Of a DNA stretch of 64,000 bases, positions 33,151-44,152 are shown piece after piece. Source of the stretch: Hemileia vastatrix. Taxonomy: Eukaryota; Basidiomycota; Pucciniomycetes; Pucciniales; Zaghouaniaceae. How positions within the stretch are numbered: position 1 is the first letter of the stretch; the number at the start of each line of letters is the position of its first letter. The position numbers were made by a program, and so were the translations under genes. Below the pieces are notes generated by a model. That model worked only from the letters and a program-made list of their open reading frames with translations. It made no database searches and was not told where the DNA came from. The stretch is taken from positions 124,001 to 188,000 of the forward strand of contig JASXTE010000029.1 of the NCBI GenBank assembly GCA_030280995.1, read 5' to 3'.

Positions 33151-33510
33151 GCTGCTGCCTGAATTGAAGGAATGAAAAGTTCAATATGGAAAAGCAAGAG
33201 AAGAAAGAGAAAAAAGAGATGAAAGTGACTCGTATGAATGTGAATGTGAGTCACTTGACGAGTCTTTCTTTGTTTATGAAGAATGCGTGAGAAGAAACCT
33301 TCCATCATTCAACTTTTAAACGTCGTCGAATGATTTAATCGTGTTAAATTGAATCAACTGATCTAATGGACAAATTCATTCTGTGATCATGTGATCATGT
33401 GATTCGGTGATTTTGTTGCCTGAGGATTGTACTTGTTTCTTGTTACTTAGATTGATTGGAAGGAAAATTCAAATGGCCAAAAGTCAACCTGTATCCGGGT
33501 TCGGTTTACT

Positions 33511-33554
33511 CTGATTCACTTTGATTCACTTTGATTCACTTTGATTCACTTTGA
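33511..33554 (+). repeat. (TTGATTCACT)4 tandem decamer
   Basis: Four consecutive decamers plus a partial fifth; the first unit begins CTG instead of TTG. Confidence 0.9.
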
Positions 33555-35812
33555 TGTGTTACATTTAATCAGCGCACTCGCTGGTCTGCTCCATCAGTCA
33601 TGTCTATTACTTGGTTCTTGTTGACGAAAGTTGTTTCGAGAATTTTTAACATTTTTACTCTTGTTACTTTTTTTCCTCTTTTTCACTCTTTTTTACTTTC
33701 CATGGCAAAGAAATAAAAGTTCACTCAGCTTATTTCATCATCATAAAGAGAAAGGTCATGAAAAAACATTACATTTTACTTAATGGACTATTCATTCGTC
33801 AACTTGAGTAATTTTGACTTTTACTTGACTTGAACTTTAAAAAAGTTTTCTTTGTTTTATCCTTCAAGTTTAATTTATGTTTTTTTCTTTTTCTTCCATT
33901 TTTTGATTAAATTTGACACTTTAAACATTTGATTGTATGAACAAATGTTAAATCATCTCCTCCGGTTCTTTTAGCAAAGTTTAGTGAAAACCTTGTACCG
34001 TCCAGTCGTCAAATGATTCCAGGACAATTCAAATGGCAATGGATAGCAGAACATTCGACTAAAGCTTTATGGTTAAATTTTACCCGATCTCGACATTATT
34101 GCGATGCCAACAATTCTTCTCATCTTTTCTCATTTCTCTCTCTCTCTTCTCATCTCTTATCATTTGTTTGTGAAAAAGTCCAGATGATGCAACTGTCACT
34201 CAGTGCCAATGAGCACAGCGCAGCATCTGGGTTATTTGGATGGCAGAATTTGTTGTTAAGTTGAGTGGCTCAACATCACATATTGTTACCTCGAAGATAT
34301 CATCAGGTCGATATTGCTCTTTCTTTCTTTATAGTTCGCTCACTGAGTTCTTTAAATGGCGTAAAAATGTGAATACCAATCATTCATCTTGAATCACCTT
34401 CTGTCTTGCTTTTATTGAATGTCCATCATTGATAAATCTCAAGATGAAAAATATATTCGGATGAAATAAGTTTCTTAATCCTCATCTTTTCAATCCTTTT
34501 ACAAGGAATTGCTTCACTTCCGGCCTTGTCACGTACACAGAGACTGGATGCGAATGTTAATGCTTTCATGTGCCCACAATGAATTTACTGAATTTCAAGT
34601 TAACTCAACTTGGATCTTTTGAAAATTAAAAATTAAATTACACAACATGAAAACATGGAAGAATCGTAGTAAACAAATGTTTGTAACTTATAGATCTCTC
34701 CTCATGAAAGCTCAAATCAAGAATCTCTGGGTCAATATCGATTAAACAAAAGTCTTGTTCATCTGCTGATTGAGAAGCTTTTGAAAAAAATTCTAGTGTA
34801 AAGATTACCTTCACTATGTGCTTGTGGACATCGGTTGATAAAGATGAAAGATGAAAACCTGAAACGAATGTTCCTTGGATGTTGGCCGCTGTCAGTGTGA
34901 ATTCAAAAACACTCTGGTGACCAGGGAATTAGAAACGAGTACATCCGAGTCCTCATTTCAAATACAGGTCAGCGACATTTATTAATTGCTATTTCTACTT
35001 TGATTCCATCAACTTGTGTCTCAAATGAATTGACCATAGCGATCGAGTCCAGAATCCTTGTTCGCATCGATTGTAAGCAGGTACATTTCAATTTGTCGTA
35101 AAGTGAATACAAGATACTGATTTCTCAAACACGATCCTCCTCACGAACAGGTGATTAACAATCATTCGAACTTAAGATGAGGCCCAGATTGTTATCACAA
35201 GTTAGGAAAACGCACTTGGTGATCAACGCTGTGTTTAACAATCTCACACCGTTATACAAAGTCAGTATGCAGACTGATAAATATCGCTGATTGAAATTAA
35301 AATTACAAGCACATTCTTTGAGGCAATTGGAAAATGATTAATCTACCTGAACTTAAGCAATATTTGCTGACTATGAAGTATACTTTTTTTCTAAGATGTC
35401 ATTGAAGATATCTATACGGTTGATTATGAGAATACTGATCAACTACACTACTGAATGCTATATGGTGAAGACGGAAGTCTAAAATGTTGCAAATGTTACA
35501 TGGATGCTATACAATAAAAACACATTTATCATCGCCTGATTCGCCGTCTCATCCATCAAACTCAACAGCTATTTAATGCCTTGATTCTGTATCAACGGTT
35601 TTTTTTTGTGAATTTCTCATTGAATCAGTTGAAATTAAAACAACGAGTTGATGCAACGGAACGGGTTTTGATTGTAATTCAGCATCTTTCTTGGTGAAGG
35701 ATCAACAACGTACAAAGGTAATTATGGGACTAACCTTGTGTTTAGTATTGAAAATGAAGCAAAGTTTTAATGGTACTTTTTGAACTTGGTGAATCTGTGT
35801 TTAAAATTTCAG

Positions 35813-36212
35813 CAGCCAACTTTAAGATGCCTTATAATTTGATGATAAATTTCTCATATCAACAATGTTACATTGTATACTTTGATGAAAGGGAGGAAAA
35901 CAATGCCTTCGGCTAGGTAATTTCCAATTCACCTGTTTCATACTCGTATTTGAATTTCATGAATTGAACCCCAAGTGCATCTGAAAGTGATGGTCAAATC
36001 CGTGATGGTGATCGAGTGCTCAAAATCGATAACAGAATTTGCGGGGGTGCAACTTACAGTCGTCAGTCACAAGTTATTTCTCGATTGAAAGACATAATAC
36101 CAAACAAATAAGACTTGAACCCGAACAATTCAAAAGGCTCACTTGGATCTCATTTTTTTTGGATCCCTCTTGCAACCTGGTCAAACCACCACCTCACACT
36201 GGTTCTTATCGA
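35813..36212 (+). pseudogene. PDZ-domain gene remnant with broken frames
   Basis: A block after a good acceptor (AG 35811-35812) encodes PDZ-like pieces in shifting frames. One frame reads YIVYFDEREENNAFG and stops at TAG 35914-35916. After a possible 59-bp intron (35917-35975), SDGQIRDGDRVLKIDNR then GGATYSRQSQVISRL is clear PDZ sequence (the GDRVLKID strand/loop). It stops at TAA 36109-36111, but a shifted frame continues IRLEPEQFKRLTW to a stop near 36212. The GDR-x2-K-x4 then TYS-x-QVI order resembles the PDZ domain of ARHGAP21/23-type RhoGAPs. No GTPase-activating domain is visible. A decayed gene is my preferred reading; unusual splicing or base errors are alternatives. Confidence 0.5.
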
Positions 36213-36257
36213 TGACCTTCTCAACTTAGATCGCTGAGTTCACTTGTCAGTTTGCAG

Positions 36258-36546
36258 GAAATGTGACGACTTTGGAGACTTTGAGAGAATGGTAAACATC
36301 CTAAACAATCGAAAGTGAACACCATGAGTGGTCTCTTCTCATTATACTTTACTGAATGTTTGCCTTATTTGATATCTTCACTTCAGGTTCTTCTTGTCAG
36401 TTAGTGGCATCACAGTTGGCAGAGTTAGCAGATTTAGCAGAGTTGGCCAAGTTGCCAGAGTGGTAGACACATTAAAAACATTGGACACATATTCATCATG
36501 GCTGATTGATGTTGCCTTTTGCAACCTGAGTGGATTCAAGTCTTAA
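36258..36546 (+). other. Two spliced exon-like blocks, unknown product
   Basis: Block 1 (36258-36291) follows TTTGCAG and ends at a GTAAAC donor. Block 2 (36387-36546) follows TTCACTTCAG. Joined in phase they read NVTTLETLREWFFLSVSG, then a repetitive GRVSRFSRVGQVARV part and TLKTLDTYSSWLIDV, ending at TAA 36544-36546. Part of block 2 is an internal tandem repeat at the DNA level (AGAGTTAGCAGATTTAGCAG), which keeps several frames open and weakens the case. It may belong with the PDZ remnant just upstream. Confidence 0.35.
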
Positions 36547-36949
36547 ATCGGTCAGGATTCCGGACAGCACAGTTGTTTACAACTTTATTGACTTTTTTTC
36601 TAACTAAAACAAGAAATGTCTCTTTCACTGCGGGTTTGAGTGAATATCACGTTGTCAATAAGGTAAATTGTTCCATCAAGTTAGATTGAATCTATTTGCA
36701 GAAGAGATGAATGAAAACATTTCAACCTGACGATGAAAGGGGAGGTTCAATGGATACAGTTAATAAATCGATGAATCAATTGTGCCAAAGCGATGTCGAC
36801 GACAATTGGTGATGCGGATGAGGGATTTGAGAGGAGTAAATTGTAAGTGAGTCATGCCAGTCAATCCACTCGGTGGGTTCACATGAAGATTATTTCCTTT
36901 TCATCTCTTACTCAATTCCTCTTGACGGTCTTGTCTTTCACTGGATCAG

Positions 36950-37261
36950 TTGAGAAAAGGTTCGATAGATATGGATGGATTGAGTGAAAGCCTTAAAGGA
37001 AACCAATTACATAACACCATGTATGACCTGGTGAGCATCTGTTCTTTGTCCCATGTGCTGAGTGAATTGAGTAACTTTTTCTCTCTTTCTCTTTTTCTCC
37101 CCTTTTCTTTTTTTTCCTGTCACCTTTCACTCTTCAATTTGTCTCTTGCTCCGTGGTGAAAGAACAAAGTGGCCAAGAACAAGAATAAGGGAGAGTGTGT
37201 TGATCCATTTTCCAGCAGTAGAAAGGTTCCAGTGCAAAATGTCACTTTTGACATGGGATAA
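36950..37261 (+). other. Two phase-0 exon-like blocks ending in a stop
   Basis: Block 1 (36950-37030, 81 bp) lies between a TTTCACTGGATCAG acceptor and a CTG/GTGAGC donor and reads LRKGSIDMDGLSESLKGNQL in full codons. Block 2 begins at 37163 after a pyrimidine-rich intron of 132 bp (GGTGAAAG acceptor) and reads NKVAKNKNKGECVDPFSSSR up to TAA 37259-37261. Both are phase 0, so the join is consistent. I do not recognise the product. A small real gene tail or a decayed gene are both possible. Confidence 0.4.
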
Positions 37262-37748
37262 AAAAAGAAACTGCAAATAACTTGTACTTGGAGGACTGGC
37301 GAACATGAGGCCCATGTGTGTCATCATGTTGAGAGAAAAAAAAAGGTCCTGATATTGGAGTGACCGAAGTGTCTTAATGTCAAAATGTTCGAATGTCCTC
37401 ATGTCCAAATATCTAAATTGACTATGTTCACTCGATGGCAGATGAGGCCTATCGACATACACACACATACACACTCTCATTCTTACCTCAGGGTCAAAAG
37501 GCATCAATCATCAGCAATAAGGTTAATTTAGATGATTAGATCGGACTGAGTGAATTATCCAGAAGGTCATTTAACCAGGTGTCGATGTGTGTGTTCTCGG
37601 TATCAATTTGAAGTAACTGATCAACTAAATGACTTTTTTTTCCTACTCGCAATTGAATGAAGTTGCTGGATCATTTGTACTTTGTTCACTCATTTAGATC
37701 TTGTGCCATGGCCATTAGTAAATAAGAGACTGGACGCTGAAGGCGAAC

Positions 37749-38072
37749 ATGGTGAATTGCCGCCATTTAGATAATCACATGGAAAATAAGGAAAAAGAAA
37801 TAAGACCAAACTTGGCGATGTTTGTCTATGTGATGTTGACTGTTATATTCTCGTGTAATGGGTCCACACTGTCACAGTGTCTACTTGTTTATGCGAGTTC
37901 ATCTTGTCCGAAGCAACAAATGCAATTGAAGGCATCCCAGTATCCGAGCATCCAAGTGATGTTGCAAGTGACTTTATTTGATGCTAGTAAACTGACAGTT
38001 GATTGCTCCGAACCTCCAGCGACAGACAATTTCAATTCATCCTCATCATCAGATCGACCTTTTAATGGGTAG
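37749..38072 (+). CDS. Weakly supported open frame, 107 aa
   Basis: The frame opens with a Met, has a hydrophobic stretch at about 26-36 (MFVYVMLTVIF), several cysteines and a Ser-rich end. Its length is near what chance gives in this much sequence. Overlapping frames also look protein-like (for example LSEATNAIEGIPVSEHPSDV), and another block with MANSKPPSKQMNQLDY follows at 38098-38220. That pattern would suit a decayed gene as well as a real one. Confidence 0.2.
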   Translation: MVNCRHLDNHMENKEKEIRPNLAMFVYVMLTVIFSCNGSTLSQCLLVYASSSCPKQQMQLKASQYPSIQVMLQVTLFDASKLTVDCSEPPATDNFNSSSSSDRPFNG

Positions 38073-38229
38073 TAGTTATCCTTTGCTCGTTTACCACCAG
38101 ACGTGATGGGCGAAATGGCAAATTCAAAGCCACCATCAAAACAGATGAACCAATTAGATTATCGAACTGAGCTGAGAAGAAATCAATTTGCCACTTTGTT
38201 TATCCTTGAACTGGTTTAACTTTGACAAT

Positions 38230-38810
38230 TCGACATGTCAAGTACAAGTGAGGTAAGATGCTTGAGAAAACACTGGTACTCTAGAGGACTGGAAAACTTC
38301 GAATAATACGATGGTGACTTGGTGACTGATTGGTCACGGATAATTCATTCTGCGTCGTCCAAAGTGATTTGTGTTCTTGAATGAAAGAATGAGAGAGGAA
38401 AAAAAGAGAAAAAAAAGAGAGAAAGGAGGATAAGTTCACCGGACATCAACCAAATGAGAAATAGCTTAGTGTCAACGTGTCAATGGATGCACCGAAAGAA
38501 TCAGCCAACATTGAAACAAAACGGTAAAACTTTTTTCTTCCTCTCTGTTGATGACACAGAACGAAGGAGTAACTGGTGATTGACAAATGCTCTCAACACC
38601 GACACAACCAAGTTGACCAAGTTGACCGAGTTGACCGATTGCACCAACCAGAGCAACTGGAGAAGACACAGACAATCCTATTAGAGGATAGAGAAAGTTT
38701 TGTCTTAGTCAAACTGTTTCTCCTTTGGTCCATCAATGATTCATCGAAAGTCACTTGCATCAGTTACACTTTCGGAGAATCCTTTTGACTAACTTTTTTC
38801 CCCTTTCAAG
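38230..38810. other. Non-coding stretch
   Basis: AT-rich with a GA run at 38395-38430 and repeated GTTGACCRAGTTGACC-like units near 38610-38640. No gene is supported. Confidence 0.4.
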
Positions 38811-38846
38811 ATGGAGATTACCGTTGACATAGATTGTATCTTGCAA
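38811..38846 (+). other. Candidate 36-bp micro-exon
   Basis: Twelve codons (MEITVDIDCILQ) sit between a strong acceptor (TTTTTTCCCCTTTCAAG) and a GTATGT donor, in phase 0 on both sides. Confidence 0.35.
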
Positions 38847-39356
38847 GTATGTTGTAAATGTAGCAGTAAACTGTAGCACAAGCAAATACGTAAGAAGATT
38901 TCCTTGTACTAACATTTGGCCTGGTCCTGTGCTTTACTTCTTTGGGCTTTTTTTACCTGGTAACAAAGTCACTGTATGCAAAAATCTACAACTCAATCAA
39001 CTTGCCTTATTTTTTTCTTCCTCATCTCCCAAAAGCATTGCTCTGTTTTATCCGAGTTTGGCCCTTCAATTGCTGCTGCTTCCAATTGACTCACTCACTC
39101 ACTCACTTGGCCAAGTCATTTATATTAATAAGTTGTAATTCCCTCTCTTACTTTTAATTCTTCTCGGATGCCGTGTACTTTACTTTTCTCCCTGGTAACT
39201 TGTGCACTCTTTTTTTTACTTTCATCATGTTCTCCTTGTTTTTCTTTTTCCTTTTTCTCCTTTCTGCTTTATAACTTTTCCCTTCTTTCACCTTATCTTC
39301 TTCGTCATCATCATCATCATCTCGCTCATCTTCCTCATTTCGCCCATCTTGTACAG

Positions 39357-39530
39357 GATGAATTTTTCTTCATCCGCTCAGTGGCCAACTTTTTACGACT
39401 ATTGCATCCGCCCAACTTGATGATACTTTTTATGTTGTCTTTTATTATTGCCTCTTTTCGGGGTGATGTTGATGGTACTTGGGTTCAATTAATCCGGCAC
39501 CAACCACTCCATCAGTCCAATCAGCATTAA
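39357..39530 (+). other. Candidate exon after a strong acceptor
   Basis: A long pyrimidine tract and TTGTACAG precede 57 open codons reading DEFFFIRSVANFLRLLHPPN, then a hydrophobic MILFMLSFIIASF segment and a stop at 39528-39530. Phase 0 would agree with the 38811 micro-exon. A second frame is also open for 20 codons, so coding status is unsure. Confidence 0.25.
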
Positions 39531-40307
39531 TTAGCTGTTTCACTGTTAATGAGTGCCCTTTGCTGTTTGCAGTTGGCTGCGGGCTTATTTTTTGTTGTTA
39601 CAATTTCTCCTGACCTCTTCGCCAGTGACAAAATGAGGTTGCAAAGTTCTTACTCTTTCTCTTCTTACTATCTAACCATCTCACCATCTCACTATCTCAC
39701 TATATCCTTAATTCTCTCTGTAATTTACTCACTGACTCATATTATCTTTGTCTGTTGAATTAAACAACGGATGCGGACGACCGACAGTGAACAGCTAACA
39801 GCCAAGAGCGAACTGATGAACAGATGCTTTTTGATGTAAGAAAGAGTTGAAGCGTTACACTTACGAATTGCCAGTTTCTTTATCCTTCTCATTCGTTCTT
39901 TTGTTCGTGCCTTACAGATAATAAGTCAAAATGAATTAAAGAGAGAAATAGAAAAGGATAAAAGAATAGAAAAGGGGGAAAAAGGCAGAAAGACACAAAG
40001 ACATAAAGAGAGAAATAGAGAAAGTGAGACAAGACAAACCGAGAAACAAGACACGAGGATGAAGATGATTTTGCTACTTTATATCCTCGCAATTTCTCTT
40101 CATCACTAACTGCATCAAACGCATTAGTAGTTGTTACAGCGGAGAAATGTTTAAATACACTGTGACTTACACCACTTAAGACTGTAAAGTAAGTAGAGAA
40201 ATAGCCAGAGGTTACTTAAATTACCTGGAGAAATAAAAGAGGCACAAACAGAGAGAAAGGAAGAAAAAATGTCTCACTTGACACAAACATTGAATCAACA
40301 TTGGCTA

Positions 40308-40343
40308 AGTGTGTGTGTGTGTGTGTATATATATATGTGTGTG
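40308..40343 (+). repeat. (GT)n then (TA)n microsatellite
   Basis: GTGTGTGTGTGTGTGT is followed by TATATATATATG and a second short GT run. Confidence 0.85.
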
Positions 40344-40890
40344 ACTCACTCAACTGTATTGGACAATCTTAATGACAATCAAATGAGTGGAATGTGAGGA
40401 TGAAAAAGAAGAAGAAAATAATTCATTACACTTGCAAAATGAGCACTTGTGTCACTTTAACTTTTCTCTCCTTCGTCTTTCTGGACTTTTTTTCCTTCTT
40501 CTTTTTTTTGCCTCTTTTTTTCCTCTTCTTCCTTCCTCCTTTTGTCACTTGTATCTTTATTTCGCTTTTGCTTCTTCGCTGTCTCCTTCTTTACTTCTTC
40601 TCTTCTTTACTTCTTTACTTTTTCTTTACTTGACTGCTTCTCTCTTTCTCTTTTTCTTCATTACCAAAGATGACACTTTTTATGCGAAAGATGCTTCACT
40701 GACAAATGAAACTGTTTAAATGAATACATGTGAGGACATTCGTCACTTTGTGAATTACCAAAGCATCAAAGCATTCCTCGCCTCCCTGGTTACCGAAGAC
40801 AGCAGCAGGGAATAAATATTGCAACGTTTTTTCCACGGCACAAGAGACATTAGAATGAATTCGATCTACCAAATTAGAGAAGAGAGAAGA

Positions 40891-40939
40891 GAGGATGAGA
40901 GGATGAGAGGATGAGAGGATGAGAGGATGAGAGGATGAG
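40891..40939 (+). repeat. (GAGGATGA)6 tandem octamer
   Basis: About six copies of an eight-base unit, preceded by AGAGA-rich sequence. Confidence 0.9.
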
Positions 40940-41321
40940 ACAAAATCATTCCTGAGGTAATATTTTGTTTGCACCAGTCAGGGAAGAGGCTGACAGGGAA
41001 AAAAGCAAAGAAACTAAGAAGGAAACAAGAAAATGTGACTCACATTACGTTTCTTGATTGGAGCATCCCTGGTGCCTCTCACTTCATTTTATTTACCATT
41101 GGAAGAGTCAGTCACACTCGCTGTGTATATGGCCAATGCGATTCATTGATCAACGAATCAACAAATCAGCGAATGCAATGCACATTTTCTGATTTTGTGA
41201 TTTTCTTCATTTCTTCATTTCCTGATTTCCTTTGCATATTTGCTCTGACTCTGTTCACCCTTGCACAATTCGGTCAGGAGAAGCTGAGACAGGAGACTTC
41301 GAAGAGTCAGGAGATTCAAGA

Positions 41322-41364
41322 GAGTAAGAAGAGTAAGAAGAGTAAGAAAAGTAAGAAAAGTCAG
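41322..41364 (+). repeat. (AGTAAGAAG)n tandem nonamer
   Basis: Five imperfect nonamers; a related CTTCTTCAT repeat on the same strand lies at 41484-41512. Confidence 0.8.
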
Positions 41365-42036
41365 GAGAGGATGAAGATGTGACACGCATATTACGACACA
41401 AAAACCCCGAAAGCCAAGTCAAACCTATGGCCCTGTGAACACTGACTGTTGTGTGCATCTTTTCCTCTACTTTTGGTCCTTTCTTCTTCATCTTCTTCAT
41501 CTTCTTCATCTTCTATTCTCTTTTCTTCATCTTCTTGTCTGCTTCTCTTTCAAAATATCACTACCGACAGCATGAACAACACGCAATGAAACAACATGCT
41601 GAATGATCTGTCATCATTCAATTGCAACTGTCAGCTGATTTGCCCTTCTATATCCTTGTCAACTTTTACCATCAAGCATCAAGCATGAAGCATCTTCCGA
41701 TCCTCAAGTCCATTTGTGTCACGCATTATCCTGACCGAGGGAAGTCCTCTTTTCCTTTTTCCTTTTTTCTTGTGCTTTTCTTCCTTCTTTACTTTACTTT
41801 TTTCACTCTCGGCAACTTTGCACACTTGAGTTACTTGCATCTTCTACTCGTCTTGCTTTGCCTCTCTCTCTTTTTCTCCTTCTCTCTTTCTTTTATGACC
41901 AGTCTTTGACTTTAATCCCATAAAATGTGTCCTGATGCCAAAATGGATGAGGTTGACTTTCACTTGACTTGAGTCAGTTGAATATAAAGTTACTTCATCA
42001 CTGGTACAAATAACTCTTAAACATTTATCATTACAG

Positions 42037-42237
42037 CGTGAAGACGACCAGGAGAACGAAGATGAGGATGAGGATGAGGATGGATCGGGGATGGGCAACC
42101 AAAGCACAAGCATCAAGTAGGAAGCAAAGCACAAACAGGATAAATGTGATGAAGCATTCACAATTACACTTGCAAGAAGAAAAACACTTTGCGTGGGTTG
42201 TCACCTCAAAGGACACATTGAATTATGGCTGATTTGA
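42037..42237 (+). other. Purine-rich exon-like block
   Basis: Follows the acceptor ATTTATCATTACAG. One frame reads REDDQENEDEDEDEDGSG, reaches TAG at 42118-42120 and resumes as CDEAFTITLARRKTLCVGC to TGA 42235-42237. A second frame is open throughout (64 codons, Arg/Lys/Met-rich). Low complexity in the first 80 bases makes open frames easy, so I cannot tell exon from chance. Confidence 0.2.
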
Positions 42238-42519
42238 CATTCGCCTTGCCTGCTTGTTATTTTTGGCAAATTTATTTCATCCTTACAAGAAACCACACTC
42301 CAGTGCTTTGTAATTCACTTAACTTACTCTTCATCAGGTCACATGTCTGATGAATATTTGTCCAAGTCATTCATCTAGAAGTTCATCTACAATGACCAGT
42401 GTCGTTCATTTTCCATTGCATTTGAATGGTATTTGCATTTTCCTCGCATATAAATTCATATTGCAAGTGCATCAGTATGTCAAGCTCTATTCATTATTCA
42501 AATGGAACCAGCGACATTT

Positions 42520-42557
42520 GTGACTTGTGACTTGTGACTTGTAACTTGTGACTTGTT
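42520..42557 (+). repeat. (GTGACTT)5 tandem heptamer
   Basis: Five near-identical heptamers, one with GTAACTT. Confidence 0.9.
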
Positions 42558-44124
42558 ACTCGTTGTTCTTTCTACCACTGCTACCGGCAAAGGAACCACC
42601 CGCATGTTGATGATCAATTGGGCAGTGATTTTTGATTTTTATACTTTGTTCCTCTCCACCCCGAGACTCGACCCCGCATACTGATGCATCATCCATTTTC
42701 CTTGTAATTTGGCATTCCGACATGTAGAAAAAGTCACCAAAAAAAAAAACCGGTCCATTTTGGTTGTTTGCGCTGTTGCAATTGAAAGAACCTTCAGCTC
42801 AGTTGTATCCACAGCTGTACCTTCATCATCATGTCCGGTCATCCAAGCCGACATCCGCATTTACTAGCACCACTTGTAACCGTTGAATAACATTTTGTTG
42901 TTGACCGTTGAACACATTGTATCATTTACATCTGAAAGAAACATTTGAAATGTCCTCTCTGTGAATTAATTTACATTTCATTGAATTTCAAGCGAAATAG
43001 CATTTGTGATGAGGGTCACAGTTGACACACGCAAATACTCTCGGCAGTTTCGGCAGTTTCGAAGAGATTGAAAGATTCACAGATTCTGAGCAACTTTTAC
43101 GTCATCTTCTCACTCCTGATACCTCTGGGTCTGAGTTATTTTTCATCCTTAACTGCACTGTTGATGGTTAAATTGTTGAAATGTGATTGAATTTCCCTGC
43201 GTTTAGCCAAAGTTTACTTGTCCTTCTTTATTGTGTAGATCAGGGTAATTGGTGATCAACTTGACTTGAGAAGGAAAAGACCGATGAGGGTAGAGTAAAA
43301 ATAAATTCGCCTGGTGGGTCAAAAGTGTCTCCGAGAAAATGTGTCCTCAAAGAAAGTTTGCTTGAGACTTTGTCTACTTGGGCGAAGTTGAATCCAAAAA
43401 TTGTGATCCTTCTTTTTTTCTTTTCTTTTCTTCTCTCTGTGACTTCCTTTTTTCTTCGCTTGATTAATTATGAGTCAAGAGAGAAGGAACTGAGTTCACT
43501 TTCGCTTTGGCTCATTCTTTCTCTTCTTCTTTTTCTTCTTTCTTCTCCTTTTCTCCTTGTGTCTCTCGCTGAGGATTGGTCTATTTTCTTTTTTCTTTTT
43601 TCTTTTTTCGTTTTCCTCATCCTGGTTCCTGTTCACTTCTTCCTCATCCTACTTGATGCATGGGCCGTTGATTGTTGTTGGTGTCACTTTTGGAATTTGG
43701 GTCTAGCTCACAGTCAAGTGAGCGATGTTGCATGTTCCTTGGTGACTGGTAAGATGGGTTTTTCTCTTTCTTTTTCTTCTTTTCTCTTTTTCCATCTCCT
43801 TTTTTTTTCTTCTCATCTCATCTCTGCCTTGTGATTCTTTGCTCGAAGAAAAACTTGACTGAGTGTTAACACTCATTCACACCCTCTAGACACAAGTAAG
43901 TCAGAGAAAGCAATGAGATGCAATGTGCTAGATGATGAGGATGCGGATGGAGGGAGAATTTGTAAAAGAATCACCTTGAGGCATCTGCTACTTTCTAGTT
44001 GTGTCTTAAGACATACGTTTTGTGTGGTAAGTTGTTACCACTGGTCACGATTTGATCATTGAACGCCTCTTACTACTGAAGCACATTTGACTTTCATGCT
44101 TGTGATCAAGTGCATGATCATTGG

Positions 44125-44152
44125 CATCAGCACCAGCATCAGCATCAGCATC
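44125..44152 (+). repeat. (AGCATC)n trinucleotide-like repeat
   Basis: Tandem CAGCAC/CAGCATC units. Confidence 0.7.

Larger units (their letters stand above)
31687..35812. other. Long non-coding stretch with microsatellites
   Basis: AT-rich sequence without a supported gene. It holds two decamer tandem repeats and several GA- or CT-rich runs. Short open frames at 32577-32807 (-) and 34013-34264 (+) look like chance. Confidence 0.5.
39531..42036. other. Non-coding stretch rich in pyrimidine and GA tracts
   Basis: Long CT-rich runs at 39170-39350, 40460-40680 and 41740-41900, GA runs at 39930-40030 and 41270-41370, and several microsatellites. Long open frames here arise from low-complexity sequence. 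Confidence 0.5.
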
